Source: an uncultured Collinsella sp. (GTDB lineage: Bacteria > Actinomycetota > Coriobacteriia > Coriobacteriales > Coriobacteriaceae). Taken from it: DNA of 16,854 nucleotides. The stretch covers positions 1 through 16,854 of the forward strand of contig UQRW01000042.1 in assembly GCA_900543515.1 (NCBI GenBank), read 5' to 3'. Below, piece after piece: positions 6,043 through 13,286 of the stretch. Under the pieces are notes generated by a model. It saw only the letters and a program-made list of their open reading frames with translations. It was not told where the DNA came from and made no database searches. Numbering within the stretch: the first letter of the stretch is position 1; the number at the start of each line of letters is the position of its first letter. A program made the translations under genes and the position numbers.

Positions 6043-7766
6043 TGAGGTTTCTAAAGCCATATCGAGGGCTTGTCGCAGTGACACTGCTGGTGCTGCTGGT
6101 GGATAACGTCGGTACGCTGTTGGTTCCCACGATGCTGGCGAACATGGTCAACACCGGTATTACCACGGGCGATGTCGACTACATTTTACGCAACGGCCTA
6201 TACATGTTTATCGCGACCAGCATGGCTAGCGGCGGCACGGTGCTGGGCTGCTATCTTTCGGCGCGCCTGGCCGCCAACGTGGCTTGCGATATCCGCAATG
6301 CCGTGTACGACAAATCGCTCGAGCTCGCGGCCAGCGATTTTGAGCGCTTTGGCACTGGATCGATGATCACGCGCTCGCTCAACGACATCAACGTGATTCA
6401 GCAGGCGATTCTGCAGACGATTCAGCTGGTGCTGCCCGTGCCGTTTTTGGCTGTGGCGGGCATCATATTCGCCTGGTTTATCGATCCCGCCATGGGCACG
6501 CTTCTGGGCGTAGTCGTTGCGATTGTGCTGGTGGCGGCGGTCTTTACGGTTGCCAACGCGGCTCCGATCTTTATGCGCCTACAGGGCTTTATCGACCGCA
6601 TGAACGTGGTGCTGCGCGAGAATATTGTGGGCGTGCGCGTCATCCGTGCGTTTAACAAGGAGCGCCACGAGGAACGGCGTCTGGACGAGGTGTTTAGCGA
6701 ATACGCCGCCAACGCCATCAAAGTCAACCACCTGTTTGTGGGCCTCGACAGCTCAAGCTTCTTTTTGATGAACATCGCCGAGGTGGCGGTGCTGTGGGTG
6801 GGCGGCAACCGCGTAGGCGCCCACGCCATGCAGATTGCGAGTATCTCGGCGGTGCTGGAGTATGCAATTCTGATCCTGTTCTTTGTGATGATGGCCCAGA
6901 TGGTGGTGCTGACGCTTCCGCGTGCTGCCGCGTGCCTGAACCGTGCGCAGCAGGTGTTGGAGATTGAGCCGAGCATCGTCGATGGCGAGCGCACGCTGGA
7001 TGACGGGGCGCGCGAGCCCCAAGACGAAGCCGATGCGGTGGCCATGTTCGACCACATGTCGTTTCGCTTTGACGATGCCGACGAGGACACCCTGTGCGAC
7101 CTGAGCTTTGCCTGTCGTCGCGGTCAGACGACCGCAATCGTCGGCTCGACGGGTTCGGGCAAGTCGACGGTGGCCAAGCTCTTGCTGCGCTTCCACGATG
7201 CCACCAAGGGCGCCATTCGCCTGGACGGTGTCGATCTGCGCGAGCTTTCGCAAGATGAGATCCGTGGACACATCGCCTATGTGCCGCAGAAGGCGTGGCT
7301 GTTCTCGGGCACCGTGGCAAGTAATCTGCGCTTTGGCAACGAGGACGCGACCGAGACCGACATGCTTCACGCGCTTGAGGTTGCCCAGAGCACCTTTGTA
7401 CTCGATCAGCCGCAGGGGCTCGATACCCCGGTGGCGCAGGGCGGCACGAACTTTTCAGGCGGCCAGCGCCAGCGCCTGGCCATTGCTCGCGCGCTCATGA
7501 AGCATGCCGATCTATATATCTTCGATGACAGTTTTTCGGCCCTGGACTTTAAGACCGATGCCGCCCTGCGTCATGCGTTGCAAGACGAGACGCGTGACGC
7601 TGCGGTGCTCATCATCGCGCAGCGCATCTCGACGATCTTGCACGCCGACCAGATCGTCGTGCTCAAGGATGGCGAGGTTGTGGGCTTGGGCACGCATGGC
7701 GAGCTTATGGAAACCTGCGAGGTGTACCGCGCCATCGCGGAATCGCAGATGAAGGGAGGTGAGTAG
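6030..7766 (+). CDS. ABC exporter half-transporter with non-catalytic ATP-site residues (BmrC/TM287 type)
   Basis: This is a 578-residue fusion of a six-helix membrane domain (about 1-310) and an ATP-binding domain (335-578). Motifs in the latter: Walker A GSTGSGKST at 372-380, Q-loop YVPQ ending at 420, signature NFSGGQ at 474-479, Walker B YIFDD at 496-500, and IIAQRIS at 528-534. The catalytic Glu after Walker B is Asp (D500) and the switch His is Gln (Q531). Both changes are typical of the partner that holds the degenerate site in heterodimeric exporters such as BmrC of BmrCD or TM287 of TM287/288. The start is GTG at 6030 behind GAGGGGGAG, inside the end of marR. The next gene begins 1 base after its stop. 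The pair most likely exports drugs or other toxic amphiphiles; the substrate is inference. Confidence 0.92.
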   Translation: MRLLMRFLKPYRGLVAVTLLVLLVDNVGTLLVPTMLANMVNTGITTGDVDYILRNGLYMFIATSMASGGTVLGCYLSARLAANVACDIRNAVYDKSLELAASDFERFGTGSMITRSLNDINVIQQAILQTIQLVLPVPFLAVAGIIFAWFIDPAMGTLLGVVVAIVLVAAVFTVANAAPIFMRLQGFIDRMNVVLRENIVGVRVIRAFNKERHEERRLDEVFSEYAANAIKVNHLFVGLDSSSFFLMNIAEVAVLWVGGNRVGAHAMQIASISAVLEYAILILFFVMMAQMVVLTLPRAAACLNRAQQVLEIEPSIVDGERTLDDGAREPQDEADAVAMFDHMSFRFDDADEDTLCDLSFACRRGQTTAIVGSTGSGKSTVAKLLLRFHDATKGAIRLDGVDLRELSQDEIRGHIAYVPQKAWLFSGTVASNLRFGNEDATETDMLHALEVAQSTFVLDQPQGLDTPVAQGGTNFSGGQRQRLAIARALMKHADLYIFDDSFSALDFKTDAALRHALQDETRDAAVLIIAQRISTILHADQIVVLKDGEVVGLGTHGELMETCEVYRAIAESQMKGGE

Positions 7767-7767
7767 C

Positions 7768-9774
7768 ATGACCGAGGAGCTCAAGAAGCAGGGCGGCGTT
7801 GATGACGCCGCTGCCGCGGTACTGGTCGAGGAAACGGCTGCCGTGGCACCCGAGCTGGATGACGCCGCCAAGGCTGCAGCCGAGCGCGAGGCTCGCCGCC
7901 AAGCGCTCTACGAGGAAAACGAACGTGCCGAGGACGAGCGCGCCCGCGCCGAGGCAGAGCGTATGCGCGACGTGGACGATGAAGACGAGGACGAGACGCC
8001 TCGAGATACCTGGGCGACGGTGCGCCGCCTGTGGAGCGAGGCTGCCGGCGACCATTGGCGCTTCTATATCGTGTTCGCGAGCATTGTGTTCTATGCCATC
8101 TTTAACACTGCTGCGCCGGCATATAGCGCCCGCGTGATCGATGAGCTGTGGAGCCACATTCAGGTGGCGTTTGCCAACGACACCACCTTCAGCATCACCT
8201 GGGAGAACTGCGGCAGAACTATCTTCATCTACTTTTTGATTTGGACGGCCGCCGCTTCGTTCTACGCGCTCCAGAGCTTTTTGATGTCGAGCGTGGCCGA
8301 ACGCCTCAATCTGCGCCTGCGCAACCGCATCGCGCAAAAGCTCAACCGTCTGCCGCTCGCCTATTTTGACGCGCATCGTCCCGGCGAGGTCGTCAGCCGC
8401 GCGACCAACGACCTGGACAAGATGTCCGAGAGTATGCAGCGCGGATTGTTGCAGCTGCTGGTATCGATCGGCACGGTTGTTGGTGCTGTGAGCGTGATGT
8501 TCGTGTTCAGCGTGCAGCTTACGCTCGTCTTTCTGTTCTTTACGGCACTGTCGCTGCTGGTGACGAAGGTCGTCTCGCGCCGCACACACGATGTGACGGG
8601 CGAGCGCCAGGAGTGGGTGTCCAAGATTACGAGTGCGGTCGAGGAAGGCTATTCGGGCCGTCTGGTGATCCGCGCGTTTAACCGCGAACGTCAGAGCTCC
8701 GCTGAGGTGCACGAGGCTTCGAAGGAACTGGCTCGTGTGAGCACCAAGGCCGACTTTATGATCAATGCCGTCGGCCCTGCGGTGCGCTTTATCGGCCGTT
8801 TGGCGCAGATTGTGATCGCGCTGGTGGGCTGCAGCATGCTGGTTGCCGGTCACATGACCGTCGGCGTGTTCCAGGCGTTCTTCCAGTTTATCTACGAGGC
8901 GTCCGAACCCATGACGCAGCTGTCGTTTACCTTCAACTCGCTGCAGAGCGCGCTGGCGAGTGCAGAGCGCGTGTTCGACCTGCTCGATGAGCCCGAGATG
9001 GAGGCCGATCCGCTGCCGGACAAGGCCGCCAAGCTGCCGGGTCGCGTGGAGGGCCGCGTCTCCTTTGAGCATGTGCGCTTTGGTTATTCGCCCGACAAGC
9101 CGCTTATGCGCGACGTGTCGTTTACCGCCGAGCCGGGCCAGAAGATTGCCGTGGTGGGAACCACGGGCGCAGGCAAGACGACGCTCATCAACCTGCTCAT
9201 GCGCTTCTATGAGATTGACGGCGGGCGTATTACCCTCGACGGCGTGGATACGAGCCGCATGGACCGCGGCGAGCTACGGCAGCAGTTTGGCATGGTGCTG
9301 CAGGACGCCTGGCTGTTCGACGGCACGATTGCCGAGAATATCGCCTACGGCTGCCCCGAGGCGACGCGCGACGAAATTGTGGCCGCCGCTCGTGCCGCGC
9401 AGGTCGACTTCTTTGTGCGCACCATGCCGCAGGGCTACGACACGCGCGTGGCCAACGATGCCGAAAGCATCAGCCAGGGCCAGCGCCAGTTGCTGACCAT
9501 TGCGCGCGTGCTGCTCAACAACCCGGCGATTCTCATCCTGGACGAGGCGACCTCAAGCGTGGACACGCGCACCGAGCTTGCTATCGGCCGTGCCATGGAT
9601 GCGCTTATGCGCGGGCGCACGAGCTTTGTGATCGCACACCGCCTGTCGACGATTGTGGATGCCGACCTGATCTTGGTCATGGATCACGGCAACATTATCG
9701 AGCAGGGCACGCATAAGGAGCTGCTGGCTGCCGAGGGCGCTTACGCCGACCTCTATCTGAGTCAGTTCGCATAA
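7768..9774 (+). CDS. ABC exporter half-transporter with catalytic ATP site and charged N-terminal extension
   Basis: This 668-residue protein is the partner of the preceding ABC protein. After an unusual N-terminal extension of about 80 residues, the membrane domain covers roughly 95-400 and the ATP-binding domain 428-668. Motifs: Walker A GTTGAGKTT at 464-472, Q512, signature SISQGQ at 567-572 (in place of LSGGQ), Walker B ILILDE at 588-593 with catalytic E593, and VIAHRLS with H624. Walker A/B here pairs with the consensus signature of the partner to form the working site; the partner's Walker motifs pair with the altered SQGQ signature to form the degenerate site. The extension (2-80) is rich in Ala, Glu, Asp and Arg and looks like a charged coiled coil. 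ATG at 7768 was chosen because AAGGGAGG lies 8 bases upstream; a GTG at 7759 overlaps that site. Confidence 0.92.
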   Translation: MTEELKKQGGVDDAAAAVLVEETAAVAPELDDAAKAAAEREARRQALYEENERAEDERARAEAERMRDVDDEDEDETPRDTWATVRRLWSEAAGDHWRFYIVFASIVFYAIFNTAAPAYSARVIDELWSHIQVAFANDTTFSITWENCGRTIFIYFLIWTAAASFYALQSFLMSSVAERLNLRLRNRIAQKLNRLPLAYFDAHRPGEVVSRATNDLDKMSESMQRGLLQLLVSIGTVVGAVSVMFVFSVQLTLVFLFFTALSLLVTKVVSRRTHDVTGERQEWVSKITSAVEEGYSGRLVIRAFNRERQSSAEVHEASKELARVSTKADFMINAVGPAVRFIGRLAQIVIALVGCSMLVAGHMTVGVFQAFFQFIYEASEPMTQLSFTFNSLQSALASAERVFDLLDEPEMEADPLPDKAAKLPGRVEGRVSFEHVRFGYSPDKPLMRDVSFTAEPGQKIAVVGTTGAGKTTLINLLMRFYEIDGGRITLDGVDTSRMDRGELRQQFGMVLQDAWLFDGTIAENIAYGCPEATRDEIVAAARAAQVDFFVRTMPQGYDTRVANDAESISQGQRQLLTIARVLLNNPAILILDEATSSVDTRTELAIGRAMDALMRGRTSFVIAHRLSTIVDADLILVMDHGNIIEQGTHKELLAAEGAYADLYLSQFA

Positions 9775-9804
9775 TGTGACAAAGGGACAGTCCCACATGT
9801 CACA
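9775..9804. repeat. Nested palindromic repeat right after the ABC operon stop codon
   Basis: The outer arms are TGTGACA (9775-9781) and TGTCACA (9798-9804); inside them is GGGAC-A-GTCCC (9784-9794). It starts on the base after the ABC stop codon. The AAAGGGACAG core matches a motif after the GntR gene. It can fold as a two-part hairpin, but no T-tract follows, so it is more likely a dispersed palindromic repeat than a classical terminator. Confidence 0.55.
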
Positions 9805-9813
9805 TCAAAAAGA

Positions 9814-9848
9814 AAGACGCGCCGGGGATGAATTCCCTGGCGCGCCTT
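9814..9848 (-). terminator. Terminator between the ABC operon and cysE, stronger for cysE
   Basis: CGCGCCGGGG (9818-9827) pairs with CCCTGGCGCG (9835-9844) around a 7-base loop, with flanking partial pairing. On the minus strand the stem is followed by TCTTTCTTTTT, a good U-tract for ending cysE. On the plus strand the tail CCTTCTT is weaker, so it may also help end the ABC operon. Confidence 0.75.
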
Positions 9849-9888
9849 CTTGCGTTGATGCCGATGTCGTTTTGTGCCGCTTGCGTTC

Positions 9889-10593
9889 CTAGCGTTCGTC
9901 CACGAGCTTGGCGACGAGGGCCTTGAGCTCGGCCACCTCTCGCTCGAGTTCTTTGACGCGGCGGGCGTTCTCGGTGATGCCTTGGCGGTTGAGCGCGGAC
10001 TGCTCGGCGGCGTCGTCGGGCATGTACTCGCGATGCTGCTTGGCGTCGAAACTCTCCTCAAACACGCGGCAGCCGTTGCGCTTGATGATGCGTCCCGGCA
10101 CGCCCACGACGGTGCAGTTGTCGGGCACGTCCTTGACGACGACCGAGTTGCCGCCGATTTTGACGTTGTTGCCGATGCGGATGTTGCCGAGCACCTTGGC
10201 GCCCGTGCCCACGGTGACGTTGTTGCCTAGGGTGGGGTGGCGCTTGCCGGTCTCGTTGCCGGTGCCGCCGAGCGTGACGCCCTGGTAGAGCACGCAGTTG
10301 TCGCCCACGATGGTGGTCTCGCCGATGACGACGCCCATGGCATGGTCGATAAAGAAATGCTTGCCGATCTGTGCCGCGGGATGAATCTCGACGCCGGTGA
10401 TGTGGCGGGTGATTTGCGAGAGCACGCGGGCGAGCGAGCGATGACCGTGCTCCCAGAGCCAGTGCTCGGGCACGTGGTTCCACTTGGCGTGCAGGCCAGG
10501 ATAGGAAAGGAAGATGACCAGACCGTTTTGTGCAGCGGGGTCTTGCGCCTGGACGGTCTTGATATCCTCGCGAATGGTATTGATAAAGCTCAC
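9889..10593 (-). CDS. cysE: Serine O-acetyltransferase
   Basis: It transfers acetyl from acetyl-CoA to L-serine, giving O-acetylserine, the first step of cysteine synthesis in the cytoplasm. The 234-residue protein has a short N-terminal helical part (1-65) and a left-handed beta-helix of hexapeptide repeats (about 68-165). Family residues include VEIHPAAQIG (68-77), the catalytic-type His in FIDHAMG (H84), TLGGTG (107-112), KRHPTLG (117-123) and the closing VVGVPGRII. The start is GTG at 10593 behind AAGGGAGGG; an in-frame ATG upstream at 10680 would add 29 unlikely residues. The C-terminus (205-234) is a charged heptad-like helix ending DER. It lacks the terminal Ile that docks CysE into CysK in enteric bacteria, so a classical cysteine synthase complex is unlikely. 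Confidence 0.93.
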   Translation of the reverse strand: MSFINTIREDIKTVQAQDPAAQNGLVIFLSYPGLHAKWNHVPEHWLWEHGHRSLARVLSQITRHITGVEIHPAAQIGKHFFIDHAMGVVIGETTIVGDNCVLYQGVTLGGTGNETGKRHPTLGNNVTVGTGAKVLGNIRIGNNVKIGGNSVVVKDVPDNCTVVGVPGRIIKRNGCRVFEESFDAKQHREYMPDDAAEQSALNRQGITENARRVKELEREVAELKALVAKLVDER

Positions 10594-10634
10594 CGGCCGC
10601 CCTCCCTTAGCGCCATGGCAACGCGATTCAATAA

Positions 10635-10640
10635 AGTATA
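10635..10640 (-). promoter_or_regulatory. Possible -10 of the cysE promoter
   Basis: The minus strand reads TATACT here, about 42 bases before the GTG start. The best -35-like hexamer, TTGTCC, is 22 bases upstream, too far for a standard promoter, so the call is weak. Confidence 0.3.
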
Positions 10641-10764
10641 GCGATTTGCTAGGGATTAGGAAGGACAATCTTGGCGCCATTGCGCTACAGATGTCAGTTA
10701 TGCAAACTTGCTGGTAATGGAGTCATGCTTTTGTGGGGTTGCGCACGAGGGGGCACCGCAACCG

Positions 10765-10770
10765 TATACT
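10765..10770 (+). promoter_or_regulatory. Possible -10 of the dedA promoter
   Basis: TATACT lies 46 bases before the DedA start. The nearest -35-like hexamer, TTGCGC at 10739-10744, is 20 bases upstream, longer than normal. Transcription would start near 10777. Confidence 0.35.
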
Positions 10771-10816
10771 GGTCAACTTGGACGTATCCGCGCCCACAAC
10801 TGAGAGGTTTTACTTC

Positions 10817-11455
10817 ATGGGTTTCATTAATTTTATTGCCGAGCTGCTTAAGGACCCGCGCACCGCGATCGCCAGCTGGATCGCCGCCGGCCCGCTTATG
10901 GCCTACGGCTGCGTGTTCCTGATCATCTTTATCGAGACGGGCGTGGTGTTCTTCCCGTTCCTTCCCGGTGATTCGCTGCTGTTCGCCTCGGGTTTCTTTG
11001 CCCACAACGGCGGCTTTAACATCGTGGCGCTTCTGGCCACCGCATGGGCCGCTGCCATTTTGGGCGATCAGTGCAACTTTATGATCGGTCACTTCTTTGG
11101 CCGCAAGATCATCGCTTCGGGCAAGGTCAAGGCCATGACGCCCGAGCGCATCAAAAAGTCCGAGGACTTCTTGGACAAGTGGGGTCACCTGGCCATCTTC
11201 CTGGGTCGCTTCTTCCCGTTTATCCGCACCTTTGTGCCCTTTATCGCTGGCATGGGCGGCATGCACTGGCGCAACTTTGTCGTCTTTAACGTGCTGGGCG
11301 GCATTACCTGGTCGACGGTCTTTACGCTGCTGGGCTACTTCTTTGGCGGCATTCCCTTTGTGCAGGAGCACTTTGAGCTGCTGATTATCGGCATCGTTGC
11401 CGTGTCGATCATCCCGACCGTGGTCGGTCTGGTTAAGGCCAAGCTGGGCAAATAG
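10817..11455 (+). CDS. DedA-family membrane protein
   Basis: This 212-residue polytopic membrane protein belongs to the DedA (VTT/SNARE-associated) family. Members are linked to lipid-carrier flipping, including undecaprenyl phosphate recycling, and to membrane-potential upkeep. Family signatures: an acidic residue in IFIETGVVFFPFLPGDSLL (about 35-53), GDQCNFMIGHFFGRK (about 86-100) and LGRFFPFIRTFVPFIAGMG (about 130-148), where the Arg pair and prolines are the conserved core. About five to six hydrophobic segments are visible. The ATG at 10817 has GAGAGG 9 bases upstream. An in-frame ATG at 10733 would put the start before the likely -10 and is rejected. It is a single gene with its own terminator. 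The family is certain; the substrate is not. Confidence 0.92.
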   Translation: MGFINFIAELLKDPRTAIASWIAAGPLMAYGCVFLIIFIETGVVFFPFLPGDSLLFASGFFAHNGGFNIVALLATAWAAAILGDQCNFMIGHFFGRKIIASGKVKAMTPERIKKSEDFLDKWGHLAIFLGRFFPFIRTFVPFIAGMGGMHWRNFVVFNVLGGITWSTVFTLLGYFFGGIPFVQEHFELLIIGIVAVSIIPTVVGLVKAKLGK

Positions 11456-11492
11456 AACGCCTAGCTCGAGCCAGCGCGCAGACCGTACAGTT

Positions 11493-11527
11493 GAGGCCCG
11501 TCACCGCTTACGGTGGCGGGCCTCTTT
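11493..11527 (+). terminator. Intrinsic terminator of the dedA gene
   Basis: A 14-bp stem pairs GAGGCCCGTCACCG (11493-11506) with CGGTGGCGGGCCTC (11511-11524), with one T-G pair and a CTTA tetraloop, followed by TTTA. Confidence 0.88.
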
Positions 11528-11571
11528 AGTTTCGGTCAAATGAAAATACTTTACTTAGTTAAAGAAAAGCG

Positions 11572-11600
11572 TTTTATCAGACGCGTACGGGGAGTACAAT
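11572..11600 (+). promoter_or_regulatory. Candidate ilvE promoter
   Basis: TACAAT (11595-11600) is a strong -10; TTTTAT (11572-11577) at 17 bases upstream is a poor -35. The sequence before it (11530-11576) is AT-rich compared with the surroundings, as promoters in GC-rich genomes often are. The transcript would begin at about 11606-11608, on or next to the ATG of the small leader ORF. Confidence 0.45.
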
Positions 11601-11607
11601 CTCGTGC

Positions 11608-11757
11608 ATGCGAATCGACGTGCCATCGGCTTTGATGCTGTTCGCGTGTCCCGTCCGGCTCTACGCTCCGGGCGTGCGACGTTGCGACGCGGTCGGCCTC
11701 GGTCCTTGCGTGCGGGTTCGCGAGTTTGCAACTGTGTATGTAAGGAGCGACATATGA
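11608..11757 (+). CDS. Possible 49-residue leader peptide upstream of ilvE
   Basis: A small frame starts with ATG at 11608, close to the predicted transcript start, and ends with TGA overlapping the ilvE start codon (ATGA). It has no Shine-Dalgarno at normal distance, so it would be translated leaderless. The product has 8 Val, 4 Leu and 2 Ile among 49 residues, with Val codons near its end (GTGCGGGTT and GTGTATGTA). No run of branched-chain codons and no clear terminator/antiterminator pair is seen. It also contains the ilvE ribosome site. A coupling or sensing role is possible; it may equally be chance. Confidence 0.3.
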   Translation: MRIDVPSALMLFACPVRLYAPGVRRCDAVGLGPCVRVREFATVYVRSDI

Positions 11758-12806
11758 CTGTCGAGAAGAAGGATATCGATTGGGGTAGCCTCGGCTTTGG
11801 CTACATGAAGACCGATTACAGCTACGAGGCTCATTGGAAGGATGGCGAGTGGGACGAGGGCGGCCTGACCACCGACCACACCCTGCATGTCTCCGAGTGC
11901 GGCGGCATCTTCCATTACTGTCAGGAGGTCTTTGAGGGCCTGAAGGCCTACACCGCCGAGGACGGCAGCATCGTCTGCTTCCGTCCCGACATGAACGCTG
12001 AGCGTATGTACAACTCTGCCCAGCGCCTCGAGATGCCCCCGTTCCCCAAGGACAAGTTCGTTGAGGCCGTCAAGCAGGTCGTCTCTGCCAACGCCGCCTG
12101 GGTTCCGCCCTTCGGCTCCGGCGCGACCCTGTACGTGCGTCCGTTTATGATCGGCTCCGGTGACGTGATCGGCGTGGCTCCCGCTCCTGAGTACACGTTT
12201 CGCATTCTCGTGACCCCGGTCGGTCCGTACTTTAAGGGTGGCCTCAAGCCTGTCAAGCTGCGCGTTTCCGAGTACGACCGCGCCGCACCGCGCGGTACCG
12301 GCAACATCAAGGCCGGCCTGAACTACGCCATGTCCCTTAAGCCCACGATGGAGGCCCATCGCGAGGGCTATGCCGAGAACCTGTATCTCGACTCCGAGTC
12401 CCGCACCTATGTCGAGGAGACCGGTGGCGCCAACGTCCTGTTCGTGAAAGAGGATGGCACGCTCGTCGTTCCGCAGTCGCACACCGACTCCATCCTGCCC
12501 TCCATCACCCGTCGTTCGCTCGTTCAGGTCGCTCAGGACCTGGGCATGACCGTCGACCAGCGTCCCGTCGAGTGGGCCGAGGTCAAGGCCGGTACCTTTG
12601 TCGAGTGCGGCCTGTGCGGCACCGCTGCCGTCATCTCCCCGGTTGGCGAGATCGACAACAAGGTTTACGGCGCCGACGAGACCGTGACCTTCCCGGCTGG
12701 CTACACCGAGATCGGCCCTGTGATGAAGAAGCTCCGCGAGACCCTGACCGGCATCCAGTCTGGTGCTGTCGAGGACAAGCACAACTGGGTTTACACTGTC
12801 GCGTAA
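11754..12806 (+). CDS. ilvE: Branched-chain amino acid aminotransferase (class IV PLP enzyme)
   Basis: It moves the amino group between glutamate and the keto acids of Leu, Ile and Val: the last step of their synthesis and the first of their breakdown. The 350-residue length and sequence match the large (BCAT II/eukaryote-like) type. Landmarks: FHYCQEVFEGLKAY at 53-66, YVRPFMIGSG at 127-136, the PLP lysine K186 in RGTGNIKAGLNYA, EETGGANVLFV at 221-231, and the cofactor-binding GLCGTAAVISPVG at 286-298. C285 and C288 form a CxxC just before it, not aligned with the redox CxxC of human BCAT. The ATG at 11754 is set by AAGGAG at 11742-11747; in-frame upstream sequence back to 11604 is not family-like. 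Codon use is strongly biased to C-ending codons, suggesting high expression. Confidence 0.95.
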   Translation: MTVEKKDIDWGSLGFGYMKTDYSYEAHWKDGEWDEGGLTTDHTLHVSECGGIFHYCQEVFEGLKAYTAEDGSIVCFRPDMNAERMYNSAQRLEMPPFPKDKFVEAVKQVVSANAAWVPPFGSGATLYVRPFMIGSGDVIGVAPAPEYTFRILVTPVGPYFKGGLKPVKLRVSEYDRAAPRGTGNIKAGLNYAMSLKPTMEAHREGYAENLYLDSESRTYVEETGGANVLFVKEDGTLVVPQSHTDSILPSITRRSLVQVAQDLGMTVDQRPVEWAEVKAGTFVECGLCGTAAVISPVGEIDNKVYGADETVTFPAGYTEIGPVMKKLRETLTGIQSGAVEDKHNWVYTVA

Positions 12807-12862
12807 TTAGCCTTTCCTGTCCGGGCAGAGAGTAAGCTCCCTCCCGGCGCGTCCTCGGACAT

Positions 12863-12907
12863 GCAAGAAGCCCTCGCTGCGCACTTCGTGCGGCGAGGGC
12901 TTCTTGC
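12863..12907 (+). terminator. Strong terminator-like hairpin after ilvE
   Basis: A perfect 15-bp stem, GCAAGAAGCCCTCGC (12863-12877) with GCGAGGGCTTCTTGC (12893-12907), carries an inner CGCAC-TTC-GTGCG hairpin. The usual U-run is replaced by CTTCTT inside the stem. Outer arms 12844-12851 and 12921-12928 also pair. Confidence 0.75.
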
Positions 12908-12978
12908 GTCCTGCGGAGTGCGCCGGGAAGGAAGGCCGCGCTTTTGTTTTGGTTCGCGCCATGTGGGGGTGGCGGCGA

Positions 12979-13181
12979 CGTGCATTTTTGCGAGTATTCT
13001 GCAATCGAAGGCCCCTGCATACCGACCTCGGGCAAAAAATCGGGATTTCTCGATGTTTTCTACGAATGATGGGCGGGGTTATGGGCTGGCAGCGTTTGAA
13101 TTGCAGGGATATTCGCGGTCTTTGGCATTTATCGTGGCGCCCGAAGCTCTTGGTTATGTTGAATACTCCTAAAAATGCACG
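12979..13181. mobile_element. 203-bp MITE-like element with 21-bp terminal inverted repeats
   Basis: The left end reads CGTGCATTTTTGCGAGTATT; the reverse complement of the right end (13161-13181) reads CGTGCATTTTTAGGAGTATT. Nineteen of 21 positions match. The interior has no coding frame of its own, is more AT-rich than the flanking DNA, and lies exactly between two terminators. No target-site duplication is obvious (flanks GGCGA and GCGCT). It could be a non-autonomous transposable element, or a long RNA hairpin with a large loop. Copies elsewhere in the genome would settle it. Confidence 0.45.
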
Positions 13182-13211
13182 GCGCTTAGAGGGGGACCTT
13201 CGCGAAAAAGG

Positions 13212-13250
13212 AAACCGCCCCGTCGAAGTATGCATTCGACGGGGCGGTTT
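13212..13250 (-). terminator. Terminator of lemA
   Basis: A perfect 16-bp stem (AAACCGCCCCGTCGAA at 13212-13227, TTCGACGGGGCGGTTT at 13235-13250) has a 7-base loop. On the minus strand it is followed by CCTTTTTCG, continuing a U-rich tail. On the plus strand only TTT closes the stem, so lemA is the likelier client. Confidence 0.88.
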
Positions 13251-13286
13251 ATGCATTTGGCCGATTAAGGATGCGCTGCCAAACTA

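Larger units (their letters stand above)
12807..13286. other. 480-bp gene-free interval between ilvE and lemA
   Basis: No credible coding region is present; frames crossing it run through hairpins. It holds, from left to right, the ilvE terminator (12863-12907) with extra outer pairing CCCGGCGC (12844-12851) against GCGCCGGG (12921-12928), the 203-bp element with terminal inverted repeats (12979-13181), and the lemA terminator (13212-13250). Confidence 0.7.

Noticed and set aside
7705..9072. 455-residue minus-strand frame opposite the ABC genes
   Set aside because: His/Arg/Gln-rich product without recognisable domains, lying over two confidently identified ABC proteins.
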